Below, one piece after another: positions 9,199 to 17,731 of a DNA stretch of 64,000 nucleotides. This DNA is from Bradyrhizobium japonicum USDA 6 (GTDB lineage: Bacteria; Pseudomonadota; Alphaproteobacteria; Rhizobiales; Xanthobacteraceae), in NCBI RefSeq assembly GCF_000284375.1, contig NC_017249.1, forward strand, positions 4,442,001 to 4,506,000, written 5' to 3'. A program made the position numbers and the translations under genes. How positions within the stretch are numbered: position 1 is the stretch's first letter; the number at the start of each line of letters is the position of its first letter. The notes beneath the pieces are model-generated. The model had not been told where the DNA came from. It saw only the letters and a list, made by a program, of their open reading frames with translations, and made no database searches.

Positions 9199-9319
9199 AG
9201 GGCACGCAAGGAGCCTGCCGCTGCGATCGATGATGTTTGCAGCGGCAGGGCTCGATGCGTTACGAGATTGCCGATTCGAATTTTTGGGCGCGCGAGCGCG
9301 ATCATCATGAGGTCAAGGG

Positions 9320-10147
9320 ATGAACCCCGTTGTTGTTGCTGTCGCCATCACCGGCTCCGTTCCGCGCAAGAAGGACAATCCCGCGGTGCCGATCCTGCCG
9401 TCCGAGCAGATCGAGTCGACGCAGAAGGCCTTCGAGGCCGGCGCCACGCTTGCCCATATCCATGTTCGCAACGATGACGAGACGCCGTCGTCCGACCCCG
9501 CGCGTTTCGCGCAGGTGCAGGAGGGGATCAAAAAGCATTGTCCTGGAATGATCGTTCAGTTCTCGACCGGCGGGCGTGGTCGCGATCCCTCGGCGCGGGG
9601 ATCAGCGCTTTATCTGAAGCCGGACATGGCCTCGCTGTCGACAGGTTCGGTGAACTTTCCGACGATCGTCTATGAGAACGGCGCCGCCCTGGTCGAGACT
9701 CTCGCGACCGGCATGAAGACAAATGGCATCCGCCCGGAAATCGAGATCTTCGATCTGTCGCATCTGCACGGTGCGCGGCGTCTGATCGAGGCGAGGCTGA
9801 TGGACTCGCGTCCGCACGTGCAATTCGTCATGGGCGTCAAGAACGCGATGCCGGCCGACGAGCATGTCCTCGACATCCTCCTGGGAGAGCTGAAGCGGCT
9901 GATCCCGAAAGCGACGTGGACGGCGGCCGGGATCGGACGCCATCAGGCCGAGGTCATGGGCTGGGCGCTTGCGCGCGGCGCCGACGCGGTGCGCACCGGG
10001 CTCGAGGACAATATCAGGATCGACAAGACCCGCCTGGCGGCCAGCAACGCCGAGCTCGTGACCATCGCCGGCGAGGCTGTCGCGCGCCACGGCCGGCGCG
10101 TCGCGACCGCGGCCGAGGCGCGATCCCTGCTCGGGCTCGCGGGGTAG
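9320..10147 (+). CDS. BKACE-family beta-keto acid cleavage enzyme (3-keto-5-aminohexanoate cleavage protein type, DUF849)
   Basis: The BKACE family condenses a beta-keto acid with acetyl-CoA and splits it to acetoacetate and a CoA thioester; the founding member Kce acts in lysine fermentation. The 275-residue length is normal. The zinc ligands are H46 and H48 in AHIHVRN, and E229 with D230 in RTGLEDN. R225 in the same motif matches the catalytic-site arginine of Kce. The TIM-barrel strand FDLSHL is also present. An AGGTCAAGGG ribosome binding site precedes ATG 9320. It lies 121 bases after the MHS transporter and before a second transporter and a CoA-transferase, so a peripheral catabolic pathway is likely. 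BKACE substrates vary widely and the one used here cannot be read from the sequence. Confidence 0.9.
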   Translation: MNPVVVAVAITGSVPRKKDNPAVPILPSEQIESTQKAFEAGATLAHIHVRNDDETPSSDPARFAQVQEGIKKHCPGMIVQFSTGGRGRDPSARGSALYLKPDMASLSTGSVNFPTIVYENGAALVETLATGMKTNGIRPEIEIFDLSHLHGARRLIEARLMDSRPHVQFVMGVKNAMPADEHVLDILLGELKRLIPKATWTAAGIGRHQAEVMGWALARGADAVRTGLEDNIRIDKTRLAASNAELVTIAGEAVARHGRRVATAAEARSLLGLAG

Positions 10148-10281
10148 GAGCTACTGCCTCCTGCTGACATGCTCCCGGCCGCCTTCTGCCATTCGGCGGC
10201 CGGCGTTCCGTTGCGCTGAGTCTCCGGGTAAGACAGATGTCACAGGCGTGATCGGCGCCTGCCGGGCAGGCGACGTTTGGA

Positions 10282-11484
10282 ATGCGGTTCTTGAGATCTG
10301 ACAGCAGGCTCATCGGGGTTCTGCTGGTGCTGGCAATCACCCAACTCATCGGGTGGGGCACGATCGGCCTTCCGGCCGTCATCGGCCGCGACCTTGCGGC
10401 CGATCTCGGCATGAGCCTGTCGGCGGTGTTCGCGGGCAGCTCGGTCCTTTACGTCACCATGGGGCTGTGCGCGCCCTGGCTCGCCAGGGCGTTTGCACGC
10501 CACGGTGCGCGCAAGGTGATGATGGTGGGCACGGTCGTGACCCTGCCGGGCTTCGTCGTCATGTCCTTTGCCCGCGAGCCGATGCTCTATTTCATCGGTT
10601 GGGTCATTCTCGGCATGGGCGGCAGCGCCACGCTCTCGACCGGCGCCTATATCATGCTCAACGAAGTGGCCGGGCGGGGCGCCAAGAATGCCATCGGCGG
10701 GCTCATGCTGGTGACGGGCCTCTCCAGCAGCATCTTCTGGCCGACCACGTCGTTCCTGAGCGGGCATTTCGGCTGGCGCGGGACCTGTCTCGTCTACGCG
10801 GCGATGATGCTCCTCATCAACCTTCCGCTCTACGCGTTCCTGGCTCCGCGCCGAAAAATTGCGACTGACGATGGCGGTGGCCCGATCAAGGCGGCGCCGC
10901 CTGCGATCCCGAGAAGCACCTTCGGTCTCGTCGTCTGCGTGATCACGATGAATGCCTTCGTCAATTTCGGCATCGGCGCCATCATGATCGAATTGCTGCG
11001 GGCGGAGGGGCTGGCGCCCGCGCAGGCACTCGCGTTCGGTTCGATGCTGGGCGTGATCCAGGTCAGTGCCCGTGGGCTGGATTTCCTCGGCGGCGGGCGA
11101 TGGGACGGGATCACGACCGGGCTCGTCGCGGGCACGGCGTTGCCGGTGGCAATGCTGCTGCTGATGACGAGCGAGGGCGCGACCTGGGCGGTTGCGGTCT
11201 TCATCCTGCTCTATGGCGCCGGCAGCGGTGCGATGGCGGTGGCGCGCGCGACGATCCCGCTGGTGTTCTACGATCAGGCCGAGTTCGCCAAGGCGATGTC
11301 GATGATCGCGCTGCCGCTCAATCTGGCATCCGCGATCTCGCCGCCGCTCCTTGTCGGCCTGCTCACCCAATTCGGCAGCCGCGGTGCGCTCGGTCTCACC
11401 TTTGTCTTCTCCTGCGCCACAGTGCTGATCCTGGTCATGCTTGGCCGCCGGCGGCCGCAGGTGGCTGCGGCGGCCGCGACCTGA
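10282..11484 (+). CDS. MFS transporter
   Basis: This 400-residue inner-membrane protein has about twelve hydrophobic helices and an MFS-type cytoplasmic loop after helix 2 (RAFARHGARKVMMVG). It is unrelated in sequence to the MHS transporter upstream and resembles the rhizobial MFS group near oxalate/formate or cyanate permeases. Start ATG 10282 is the first methionine before helix 1. The ribosome binding site is weak. It sits 134 bases after the BKACE gene and 177 before the CoA-transferase. Whether it imports a substrate or exports a product of the same pathway is not clear. Confidence 0.85.
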   Translation: MRFLRSDSRLIGVLLVLAITQLIGWGTIGLPAVIGRDLAADLGMSLSAVFAGSSVLYVTMGLCAPWLARAFARHGARKVMMVGTVVTLPGFVVMSFAREPMLYFIGWVILGMGGSATLSTGAYIMLNEVAGRGAKNAIGGLMLVTGLSSSIFWPTTSFLSGHFGWRGTCLVYAAMMLLINLPLYAFLAPRRKIATDDGGGPIKAAPPAIPRSTFGLVVCVITMNAFVNFGIGAIMIELLRAEGLAPAQALAFGSMLGVIQVSARGLDFLGGGRWDGITTGLVAGTALPVAMLLLMTSEGATWAVAVFILLYGAGSGAMAVARATIPLVFYDQAEFAKAMSMIALPLNLASAISPPLLVGLLTQFGSRGALGLTFVFSCATVLILVMLGRRRPQVAAAAAT

Positions 11485-11661
11485 ACCGTCGACGTAATAT
11501 TCGCAGCGCGGAATACGCCGCCGCGGGCTGCCTCAGCTGCGGGGCGGGGGATGGCCGTATGCCCAGCGTGCAGTGCTCAGCGCCCGAAAATAGTGTATCC
11601 GCAGGAAGCGCAGGCCTGCTTCGAGCGCCGCGCCAAGATCCAGTTCCCGGAGGAAATCGAC

Positions 11662-12891
11662 ATGTCGGCTCTGCCGCTCTCAGGCATCAAGATCCTTGAC
11701 CTCACCCGCGTGCTCGCCGGGCCTTTGTCAGCCCAGATGCTGGGCGATCTCGGCGCGGAGGTGATCAAGATCGAGCGGCCGGGCACCGGCGACGACGCGC
11801 GCGCCTTCGGCCCGCCTTATCTGACCGACCCCGAGGGCAAGGCCAACAACAACAACTCGTTCTACCTTTGCGCCAACCGCAACAAGAAGTCGGTCACGGT
11901 CAACATCGCCAAGCCGGAGGGGCAGGCGATCATCCGCGCGCTCGCCAAGGACGTCGACGTCTTCATGGAGAACTACAAGGTCGGCGACCTCAAGCGCTAC
12001 GGCCTCGACTACGAGACGATCAAGGCGATCAACCCCGGCATCATCTATTGCTCGGTGACCGGCTTCGGTCAGACCGGCCCCTACGCCCCGCGCGCCGGCT
12101 ATGACGCGATCCTGCAGGCGATGGGCGGCCTGATGAGCGTCACCGGCCATATCGACGGCGAGCCCGGCGAGGGACCGATGAAGGTCGGGCCGTCGATCGT
12201 CGACTACATGACCGGCATGAACACCTCGATCGGGATTCTTTCGGCGCTCTACCATCGCGACGCCAATGACGGGCAGGGACAGCACATCGACGTCTGCCTG
12301 TTCGACACCGTCATCGCATCGCTGTCGCATTGGCTGCAGATCTACCTCGTCAATGGCAAGATGCCGCCGCGCCGCGGCACCTGGGGCAATGGCGGCATGC
12401 CGGCCGGCGTGTTCCGCTGCACCGACGGCGAGCTGATGCTGGTGGTCGGCAATGACGGCCAGTTCCAGCGCACCTGCGCCGTGCTCGGCGAGCCCGAACT
12501 CGCCAACGACAAGCGCTTCGTCAAGAACAACGACCGCGTCGTGCACGGCAAGGAGATCATGGCGATCTTCGCCGGCCTGTTCCTGAAGAAGCCGGTGGCC
12601 TATTGGCTCGAAAAGCTGGAGGAGGCCGGCGTGCCGTCGGGGCCGATCAACAATTTCGAGCAGGTGTTTTCCGATCCGCACGTCCAGTCGCGCGGCATGC
12701 GGGTGAAGGTCGATCATCCGTTCGAGCCCGATCTGTCGCTGATCCGCAACGCGCTGACCCTCTCGGAGACCCCGATCAAGAATTACCGCGCCCCGCCGCT
12801 GCTCGGCGAGCACACCCAGGAGGTGCTCGGCGGCAAGCTTGGCTATGATGCCGGCAAGATCGAGCAGCTGAAGCAGCAGGGGATCATCTAG
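11662..12891 (+). CDS. CaiB/BaiF family (class III) CoA-transferase
   Basis: Class III CoA-transferases move CoA between carboxylic acids, for example succinyl-CoA or formyl-CoA donors, through an aspartyl-CoA anhydride. The product is 409 residues from ATG 11662. A GGAGG stretch ends 8 bases upstream, and the conserved N-terminus follows directly (LPLSGIKILDLTRVLAGPLS). The family motif DLGAEVIKIERPGTGD is at residues 31-46, and VTGFGQTGPYAPRAGYD places the candidate nucleophile D148 before AILQAMGGLM. The C-terminal small domain is complete. It ends the BKACE/transporter run and probably activates or recycles its acid as a CoA ester. The substrate is unknown. Confidence 0.92.
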   Translation: MSALPLSGIKILDLTRVLAGPLSAQMLGDLGAEVIKIERPGTGDDARAFGPPYLTDPEGKANNNNSFYLCANRNKKSVTVNIAKPEGQAIIRALAKDVDVFMENYKVGDLKRYGLDYETIKAINPGIIYCSVTGFGQTGPYAPRAGYDAILQAMGGLMSVTGHIDGEPGEGPMKVGPSIVDYMTGMNTSIGILSALYHRDANDGQGQHIDVCLFDTVIASLSHWLQIYLVNGKMPPRRGTWGNGGMPAGVFRCTDGELMLVVGNDGQFQRTCAVLGEPELANDKRFVKNNDRVVHGKEIMAIFAGLFLKKPVAYWLEKLEEAGVPSGPINNFEQVFSDPHVQSRGMRVKVDHPFEPDLSLIRNALTLSETPIKNYRAPPLLGEHTQEVLGGKLGYDAGKIEQLKQQGII

Positions 12892-13117
12892 CTTCGCTTC
12901 CTGATCCTCCCAGGGGCGTGCCGGCGAAGATCAATCCGGAGCTGGTCGCGCATGAGGCAGGGATCCTGACGGGCCTGGGAATGACGGTTGCGCCATGCCC
13001 GGCCTTGCGCGAGGCTTGCGCGCAATCCCCAGACAAACCCGGTCCGTACTCGCACAGGCTTTCGCTTCGCGCGCGACTCTGATGCGATCCTCCCGACGCA
13101 AGTCCGGGAGGGAACGC

Positions 13118-13333
13118 ATGTCCTACACGATCGGGTTTCAGGCCAAGGACCAGAAGGCAATTCTGGCGACCGAAGCAGCAACGGCCAATCAGGCTGTCGC
13201 CATCATCGCCGCGCTGCGGCAAAGCGCCGACGAGATAAAGTTCATCCGTTCGCCCCAGGAAGGCGAGATGGGCATCGAGATGCTGCTGCTGCTCGCCAAG
13301 GAAGAGGCCGAGGAGATGCCGCAGCGGGTGTAA
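13118..13333 (+). CDS. Small hypothetical protein
   Basis: The 71-residue product starts MSYTIGFQAKDQKAILATEA, is followed by an alanine-rich helix, and ends in an acidic EEAEEMPQRV segment. GGGAGGGAA upstream of ATG 13118 is a good ribosome binding site. The longer open frame from 12995 is not protein-like. No domain, signal peptide or membrane helix is visible. It resembles small uncharacterised Bradyrhizobium proteins. A palindromic repeat begins one base after its stop codon. Confidence 0.6.
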   Translation: MSYTIGFQAKDQKAILATEAATANQAVAIIAALRQSADEIKFIRSPQEGEMGIEMLLLLAKEEAEEMPQRV

Positions 13334-13381
13334 AGCATGATCCGGAAAAGTGCCGCAGCGGTTTTCCGGGAAGACCATGCT
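13334..13381. repeat. Dispersed extragenic palindrome (AGCATG...CATGCT type)
   Basis: AGCATG and CATGCT form the outer arms and CCGGAAAA and TTTTCCGG the inner arms of a stem-loop. A related element with longer outer arms lies at 16064-16130. Such GCATGATC palindromes are abundant between genes in Bradyrhizobium-type genomes. It may also serve as a transcript end. Confidence 0.75.
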
Positions 13382-13513
13382 CAAACAAAAAACCTAGAGC
13401 GCGATCTCATCGCGCTTTAGGCCCGCAACCACACTTCGAGCTTTAGCGAAGCATGCCGGCTGCAGAATAATGTAGCAAGGCGCCAGTCTCGCTTGAACCG
13501 AAGGTGGCCGCCG

Positions 13514-13906
13514 ATGAAACGCGAAGCACTCCGCGTCGAACCGATTTCGACATTCCTCGATCGCTGGAAGGCGCCGACCTCGCCAGTGACGCGCGCCGGC
13601 AACATGATCTTCGTCGCCGGCCTGCCGCCATTCGACCCCGAGACGGGCGAGATCGCGGAAGTGCCGATCGAGCGCCAGAGCGAGCTCATCATGGAGCAGA
13701 TGAAGCTCTGCCTTCAGACGGCCGGCGCGACGCTCGACAACGTCATGAAGTGCAGCGTCTACTGCACCTCGACAAAGCACTTCGCCGCCTTCAACGCGGT
13801 CTATGCGCGCTATTTCCCGATTGATCCGCCGGCGCGCATCTTCGTCTGCACGCCGGAATGGTTCGGCCCCTTCGACGTCGAGATCGACTGCATCGCGATG
13901 ATGTGA
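13514..13906 (+). CDS. RidA/YjgF/UK114 family protein
   Basis: RidA-type enzymes hydrolyse reactive enamine or imine intermediates and other labile amine products. The 130-residue trimer-forming fold is recognisable from MIFVAGLPPFDPETGEI, then TLDNVMKCSVYCTS and PPARIFVC. R108 in PPAR matches the catalytic arginine of canonical RidA, and E123 in VEIDCIA matches the conserved acid. Start ATG 13514 follows AAGGTGG. It converges with the TetR gene with only 4 bases between the stops. The substrate is not known; members with variable active-site loops act outside the housekeeping RidA role. Confidence 0.88.
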   Translation: MKREALRVEPISTFLDRWKAPTSPVTRAGNMIFVAGLPPFDPETGEIAEVPIERQSELIMEQMKLCLQTAGATLDNVMKCSVYCTSTKHFAAFNAVYARYFPIDPPARIFVCTPEWFGPFDVEIDCIAMM

Positions 13907-13910
13907 GGCG

Positions 13911-14573
13911 CTAACGCGCAGCAATCCTTGACGGCATCTTGGCTTCGGCCTTTCCGGCCGTCAGCGCCATCGTCGCGACGCTGACGACGCGCGCGACGAC
14001 GTCCTCGACGTCGTCGAGATCGCATTTGCCTTCCGACAGCTTCGTCAACCGCTCGCTCTCGCGGATGGTGTGGTGCGCCATGGCGAGCGCGAAGTTCAGG
14101 CCCCAATAGATATCGACGTCGCTGCGGTCGGGCAGGGACCGTCGCATGGCGCTTGCGAATTTCCGCAAATGGTCGATCTCGCGATTCTTGATGCGGCGGA
14201 TCGGCGGCACGGATTCGATCGAGGCGCGGATCATGAAGCGCGCCGCGGTGGAGCGCTGGTTTTCCGGACCCAGGCAGCCGCGCAAGGTCGGGCCGACCAG
14301 CGCGCGCAAGATCACCTCGATCGGCGCGCGGCCACCGCCTTGCTCTTCCGCAGCCTTCAGTTCGCGCAGGCGTTCGCGGTTGGTGGCGATCGAACGCGAG
14401 ACGAACAGCTCTGCGATCAATTCGTCCTTCGAGCCGAAATGATAGTTCACCGCAGCCAGATTGACGTTGGCCTCCGCGACGATGTCGCGCAGCGTCACGT
14501 CGCCAAAGCCGCGATCGGCATAGAGCCGTTCGGCGGCGGCGAGAATGGCAGACCTCGTATGATCGCTGGCCAT
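13911..14573 (-). CDS. TetR family transcriptional regulator, PsrA-like
   Basis: The 220-residue repressor has an N-terminal TetR helix-turn-helix (residues 8-52, with VTLRDIVAEANVNLAAVNYHF). The stretch NVNLAAVNYHFGSK is the form found in PsrA, the fatty-acid responsive regulator of Pseudomonas. The C-terminal ligand domain is less similar. It is divergent from an acyl-CoA dehydrogenase gene. The shared 209-bp intergenic region carries a GAAAC-N4-GTTTG site like the PsrA consensus, only 43 bases from this gene's start. The reasonable inference is an acyl-CoA or fatty-acid responsive repressor of itself and the acyl-CoA dehydrogenase/phosphotransferase genes. The ligand has not been shown. 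Confidence 0.88.
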   Translation of the reverse strand: MASDHTRSAILAAAERLYADRGFGDVTLRDIVAEANVNLAAVNYHFGSKDELIAELFVSRSIATNRERLRELKAAEEQGGGRAPIEVILRALVGPTLRGCLGPENQRSTAARFMIRASIESVPPIRRIKNREIDHLRKFASAMRRSLPDRSDVDIYWGLNFALAMAHHTIRESERLTKLSEGKCDLDDVEDVVARVVSVATMALTAGKAEAKMPSRIAAR

Positions 14574-14615
14574 GGATGCCCCTCAGGGAGGGAGTTGCAA
14601 TTCAAACACTTGTAT

Positions 14616-14629
14616 GAAACTATCGTTTG
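14616..14629. promoter_or_regulatory. PsrA-type operator candidate between the TetR and acyl-CoA dehydrogenase genes
   Basis: GAAACTATCGTTTG is an inverted repeat with AAAC/GTTT arms and a 4-base centre, matching the known PsrA consensus (G/C)AAAC-N2-4-GTTT(G/C). A second, wider pair TTCAAAC (14601-14607) and GTTTGAA (14625-14631) shares its right half. Location and the PsrA-like DNA-binding domain of the adjacent TetR protein support regulation of both divergent genes. Confidence 0.55.
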
Positions 14630-14782
14630 AAGGCCGGAGAAAGTCAATCCGCAATCGAGACTGGTTCGCAGCGCGCGAACCGGTTCCGAGGCGTCCGCGG
14701 GCATTCGTGCTTGCGGGCTGCGTGCGGCGGGAGGACAGTCCAGCGCAAAACAGCTTTGCAAAGAGAGACCGAGGAGCGTCCC

Positions 14783-16018
14783 ATGGATTTCGATCTGTCC
14801 CCCAAGCAGAAGGAATGGCTCGACCGCGTGCAGTCGTTCATGACCAAGCACGTGCGTCCGGCGGTGCCGATTTATAATGAGCAGGATCACAGCGGCGAGC
14901 GCTGGAAGGTGATCCCGGTTCTGGAGGACCTCAAGAAGAAGGCGAAGGCCGAAGGTCTCTGGAACATGTTCATGCCGCCGAACGAGCATGAGGACGATGA
15001 ATTCCGTGGCGCGGGATTGACCAATCTCGAATACGCGCTGCTGTCGGAGCAGATGGGTCACATCTCCTGGGCTTCGGAAGTGTTCAACTGTTCCGCGCCC
15101 GACACCGGCAATATGGAAGTGTTCATGCGCTACGGCTCCAAGGAGCAGAAGCGCAAATGGCTGCGTCCGCTGATGGACGGCGAGATCCGCTCGGCGTTCC
15201 TGATGACGGAACCGGCGGTCGCCTCGTCCGACGCCACCAACATCGAGACCCGCATCGAGAAGGACGGCGATCATTACGTCATCAACGGCCGCAAATGGTG
15301 GTCGTCCGGCGTGGGCGATCCCCGCTGCAAGATCGCGATCCTGATGGGCAAGACCGATTTCAAGGCGGCCAAGCACCAGCAGCAGTCGCAGATCCTGGTT
15401 CCGCTCGACACGCCCGGCATCAAGGTCGAGAAGATGCTGCCGGTGTTCGGCTTCGACGATGCGCCGCACGGCCACGCCCAGGTGCTGCTCGAGAACGTGC
15501 GCGTGCCCAAGGAGAACATCCTGCTCGGCGAAGGCCGCGGCTTCGAGATCGCGCAGGGCCGCCTCGGTCCCGGCCGCATCCACCACTGCATGCGCACCAT
15601 CGGCAAGGCCGAGGAGGCGCTGGAGAAGATGGTGAAGCGCCTGATGTCGCGCACCGCCTTCGGCAAGAAGATCGTCGAGCACAGCGTGTGGGAGCAGCGC
15701 ATTGGCGAGGCCCGCACCAACATCGAGATGACGCGTCTGCTCTGCCTCAAGGCCGCCGACATGATGGACAAGGTCGGCAACAAGACCGCGCAGGCCGAGA
15801 TCGCCATGATCAAGGTCGCAGCCCCCAACATGGCGCTGAAGATCATCGACGAGGCGATCCAGGCGTTTGGCGGCGCGGGCGTTTCGGACGAGGCGGGGCT
15901 TGCCAAGGACTACGCCGGCATCCGCACGCTGCGGCTCGCCGACGGTCCGGACGAGGTGCACAATCGCGCCATTGCCAGGCTTGAAGTTCGGAAGTATGCC
16001 AACTCTCCCAGTCATTAA
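14783..16018 (+). CDS. Acyl-CoA dehydrogenase family protein
   Basis: This FAD enzyme of 411 residues oxidises an acyl-CoA to its enoyl-CoA. ATG 14783 follows GAGGAGCG, and the protein starts with the normal family N-terminus ([20 protein letters not shown]). The FAD/substrate motif [18 protein letters not shown] and the strand [12 protein letters not shown] are at residues 138-175. The C-terminal helical domain carries [17 protein letters not shown] and [14 protein letters not shown]. The region LADGPDEVH near the C-terminus is where the catalytic glutamate sits in this subfamily. The subfamily is the one paired with ACAD10/11-type phosphotransferases, and such a gene follows after 148 bases. 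Physiological substrates may be branched, long or 4-hydroxy acyl-CoAs (known for ACAD10/11, inference here). Confidence 0.93.
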   Translation: MDFDLSPKQKEWLDRVQSFMTKHVRPAVPIYNEQDHSGERWKVIPVLEDLKKKAKAEGLWNMFMPPNEHEDDEFRGAGLTNLEYALLSEQMGHISWASEVFNCSAPDTGNMEVFMRYGSKEQKRKWLRPLMDGEIRSAFLMTEPAVASSDATNIETRIEKDGDHYVINGRKWWSSGVGDPRCKIAILMGKTDFKAAKHQQQSQILVPLDTPGIKVEKMLPVFGFDDAPHGHAQVLLENVRVPKENILLGEGRGFEIAQGRLGPGRIHHCMRTIGKAEEALEKMVKRLMSRTAFGKKIVEHSVWEQRIGEARTNIEMTRLLCLKAADMMDKVGNKTAQAEIAMIKVAAPNMALKIIDEAIQAFGGAGVSDEAGLAKDYAGIRTLRLADGPDEVHNRAIARLEVRKYANSPSH

Positions 16019-16063
16019 GAGGGAGGGCCGCGCGGCGCTCCCGATCTGAAGAAACGACAGGGC

Positions 16064-16130
16064 ATGATCCGCATTCGGAATGACCGCTTGACGCAAGTGC
16101 GTCAGCGGTTACCGATTAGGATCATGCTCG
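16064..16130. repeat. Dispersed extragenic palindrome (GCATGATCC/GGATCATGC)
   Basis: Nine-base perfect outer arms GCATGATCC (16064-16072) and GGATCATGC (16121-16129) enclose an inner stem TGACGC/GCGTCA. It is the same repeat family as 13334-13381 and lies between two genes of one putative operon. Confidence 0.75.
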
Positions 16131-16166
16131 ACCTGAAATGGTCAGGACTGAAGAGGGAGCGTCACC

Positions 16167-17225
16167 GTGGCTGACGGCGTCAGGAAAGACGAAGAGTTCT
16201 CGGGCACCAAGCCGGTCGAGGAGCGTCATCGCTTCGACGAGATGCGGCTCGAGGCGTGGATGCGCGACAACGTCGAAGGCTATGAGGGCCCGCTGGTCGT
16301 GCTCCAGTTCAAGGGCGGCCAGTCCAATCCGACCTACCGGCTGAACACGCCGAACCGCTCCTACGTGATGCGCCGCAAGCCGTTCGGCAAATTGTTGCCG
16401 TCGGCGCATGCGGTCGATCGCGAATATCGCGTCATCGCAGCCCTTGGAAAGCAGGGCTTTCCGGTCGCGCGCGCCTACGCGCTGTGTCAGGACGACAGCA
16501 TCATCGGCGCCGCCTTCTACATCATGTCGATGGAGGACGGCCGGGTGTTCTGGGATCCGACGCTGCCGAGCCAGACGCCGGAAGATCGCCGCAAGATCTT
16601 CACCAGCAAGATCGAGACGCTGGCGAGGCTCCACATGTTCGATCCCGTCGCGATCGGCCTCGGTGAGTTCGGCAAGCCCGGCAACTACTTTGCGCGGCAG
16701 ATCGACCGCTGGACCAAGCAGTACCGGGCGTCCGAGACCCAGCACATTCCGGAGTTCGAGAAGGTCGCCGAATGGCTGCCCAAGACCGTGCCGGAGCAGG
16801 CGCGCGTCTCGATCGTCCACGGCGACTATCGCCTCGACAACATGATTTTCCACGCGACGGAACCGCGCGTGCAGGCCGTGCTCGATTGGGAGCTGTCGAC
16901 GCTTGGCGATCCCATGGCTGACTTCACGTATCTCCTGATGCAGTGGATCATGCCGGGCCTGCAGGGCGCCGACCTCAAGGCGCTCAACATCCCGAGCGTG
17001 GACGAGGCCGCGCAGATCTATTGCAACGTCACCAAGATGACGGTGCCCGATCTCAACTGGTATTTTGCTTACAACCTGTTCCGCCTCGCCGGCATCACCC
17101 AGGGCATCGCCGGCCGCGTCCGCGACGGCACCGCCGCCAACGCCAAGGCGCTCGAATCCGCGAAGCGCACCGTGCCGCTGTCGAAGGCCTCATGGGAATA
17201 CGCGCAGAAGGCGGGCGCGATTTAG
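16167..17225 (+). CDS. Phosphotransferase family protein (APH fold, ACAD10/11-associated)
   Basis: The 352-residue protein has an aminoglycoside-phosphotransferase/choline-kinase fold. The Brenner-type catalytic loop is HGDYRLDN from H218, with D220 as catalytic base, and the metal-binding motif is DWELSTLGDP from D240. N-terminal strands include QFKGGQSNPTYRL and YVMRRKPFGKLLPSAH, which carries the ATP-binding lysine region. In mitochondrial ACAD10/11 this domain is fused to an acyl-CoA dehydrogenase and phosphorylates 4-hydroxyacyl-CoAs before removal of phosphate. Here it is separate but follows the dehydrogenase gene. Start is GTG 16167 after GGGAGCG. A strong terminator follows. Part of its 3' end is duplicated at 17625-17702. 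Confidence 0.92.
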   Translation: MADGVRKDEEFSGTKPVEERHRFDEMRLEAWMRDNVEGYEGPLVVLQFKGGQSNPTYRLNTPNRSYVMRRKPFGKLLPSAHAVDREYRVIAALGKQGFPVARAYALCQDDSIIGAAFYIMSMEDGRVFWDPTLPSQTPEDRRKIFTSKIETLARLHMFDPVAIGLGEFGKPGNYFARQIDRWTKQYRASETQHIPEFEKVAEWLPKTVPEQARVSIVHGDYRLDNMIFHATEPRVQAVLDWELSTLGDPMADFTYLLMQWIMPGLQGADLKALNIPSVDEAAQIYCNVTKMTVPDLNWYFAYNLFRLAGITQGIAGRVRDGTAANAKALESAKRTVPLSKASWEYAQKAGAI

Positions 17226-17232
17226 GGATGAC

Positions 17233-17264
17233 AAAGGCGCGGCCGATGGCCGCGCCTTTTGTTT
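17233..17264 (+). terminator. Rho-independent terminator after the phosphotransferase
   Basis: AAAGGCGCGGCC (17233-17244) and GGCCGCGCCTTT (17248-17259) form a perfect 12-bp stem with a 3-base loop, followed by TGTTTG. It starts 8 bases after the stop codon. Confidence 0.9.
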
Positions 17265-17290
17265 GTTGCGACGCCGCTTCTACATGCTCA

Positions 17291-17396
17291 GTGTCATTGC
17301 CCGCGAAGGCGGGCAATCCAGTATTCCAGAGACGCTGGCGCTTGAACCGAGACGCCGCGGCGTACTGGATGCCCCGGTCAAGCCGGGGCATGACAC
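17291..17396. repeat. Dispersed inverted repeat (GTGTCATTGCCCGC...GCATGACAC)
   Basis: A ~106-base element has self-complementary ends (GTGTCAT/ATGACAC) and inner hairpins GCCCGCgaaGGCGGGC and GCCCCGgtcaagCCGGGGC. It looks like one of the common intergenic repeats of Bradyrhizobium-type genomes. No coding content is seen. Confidence 0.7.
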
Positions 17397-17421
17397 CAGT
17401 GATGAGGCGAGCTCGTTCCAT

Positions 17422-17508
17422 CGTCATTGCGAGCGAAGCGAAGCAATCCAGAATCTTTCCGCGGCAGCAGTCTGGATTGCTCCGTCGCAAGAGCTCCTCG
17501 CAATGACG
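17422..17508. repeat. CGTCATTGCGAG repeat, degenerate copy
   Basis: This stem-loop element begins CGTCATTGCGAGCGAAGCGAAG and ends in CTCGCAATGACG. Its centre is imperfect. A near-perfect copy lies at 20273-20352. Confidence 0.75.
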
Positions 17509-17551
17509 AGGATGGAACTCGGAATCCTCGCTAGTCGTTCGAGCAAGGTCT

Positions 17552-17619
17552 GTAGCCCGGATGAGCGCAGTGATATCCGGGACAGCGGTCCCGCATTTCG
17601 CTTCGCTCATGCCGGCTAC
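17552..17619. repeat. GTAGCCCGG...GGCTAC repeat, copy 1
   Basis: A 68-base element starts GTAGCCCGGATGAGCGCAG and ends in the complement-like TCATGCCGGCTAC. A second copy is at 18167-18235. It abuts the broken phosphotransferase fragment. Confidence 0.75.
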
Positions 17620-17624
17620 GACCT

Positions 17625-17702
17625 CCCGCGTCGCCGGCATCACGCAAGGCATCGCCGGCCGGATTCGCGATGGCACCGCTGCGAACGCCAAGGCTCTGAC
17701 GT
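17625..17702 (+). pseudogene. Fragment of a duplicated phosphotransferase gene 3' region
   Basis: About 78 bases repeat the gene section at 17081-17158. In frame they give RVAGITQGIAGRIRDGTAAN, against RLAGITQGIAGRVRDGTAAN in the intact gene. Nearly all base differences are at third codon positions (for example ACC/ACG, CAG/CAA, GCC/GCT, GCG/GCT). The copy therefore probably diverged inside a functional paralogue before it was broken. Both ends stop abruptly, next to a repeat on the left and before the secreted-protein gene on the right. Confidence 0.65.
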
Positions 17703-17731
17703 CGAGCGCCGCTCTGACGGTGATTGGCCTG

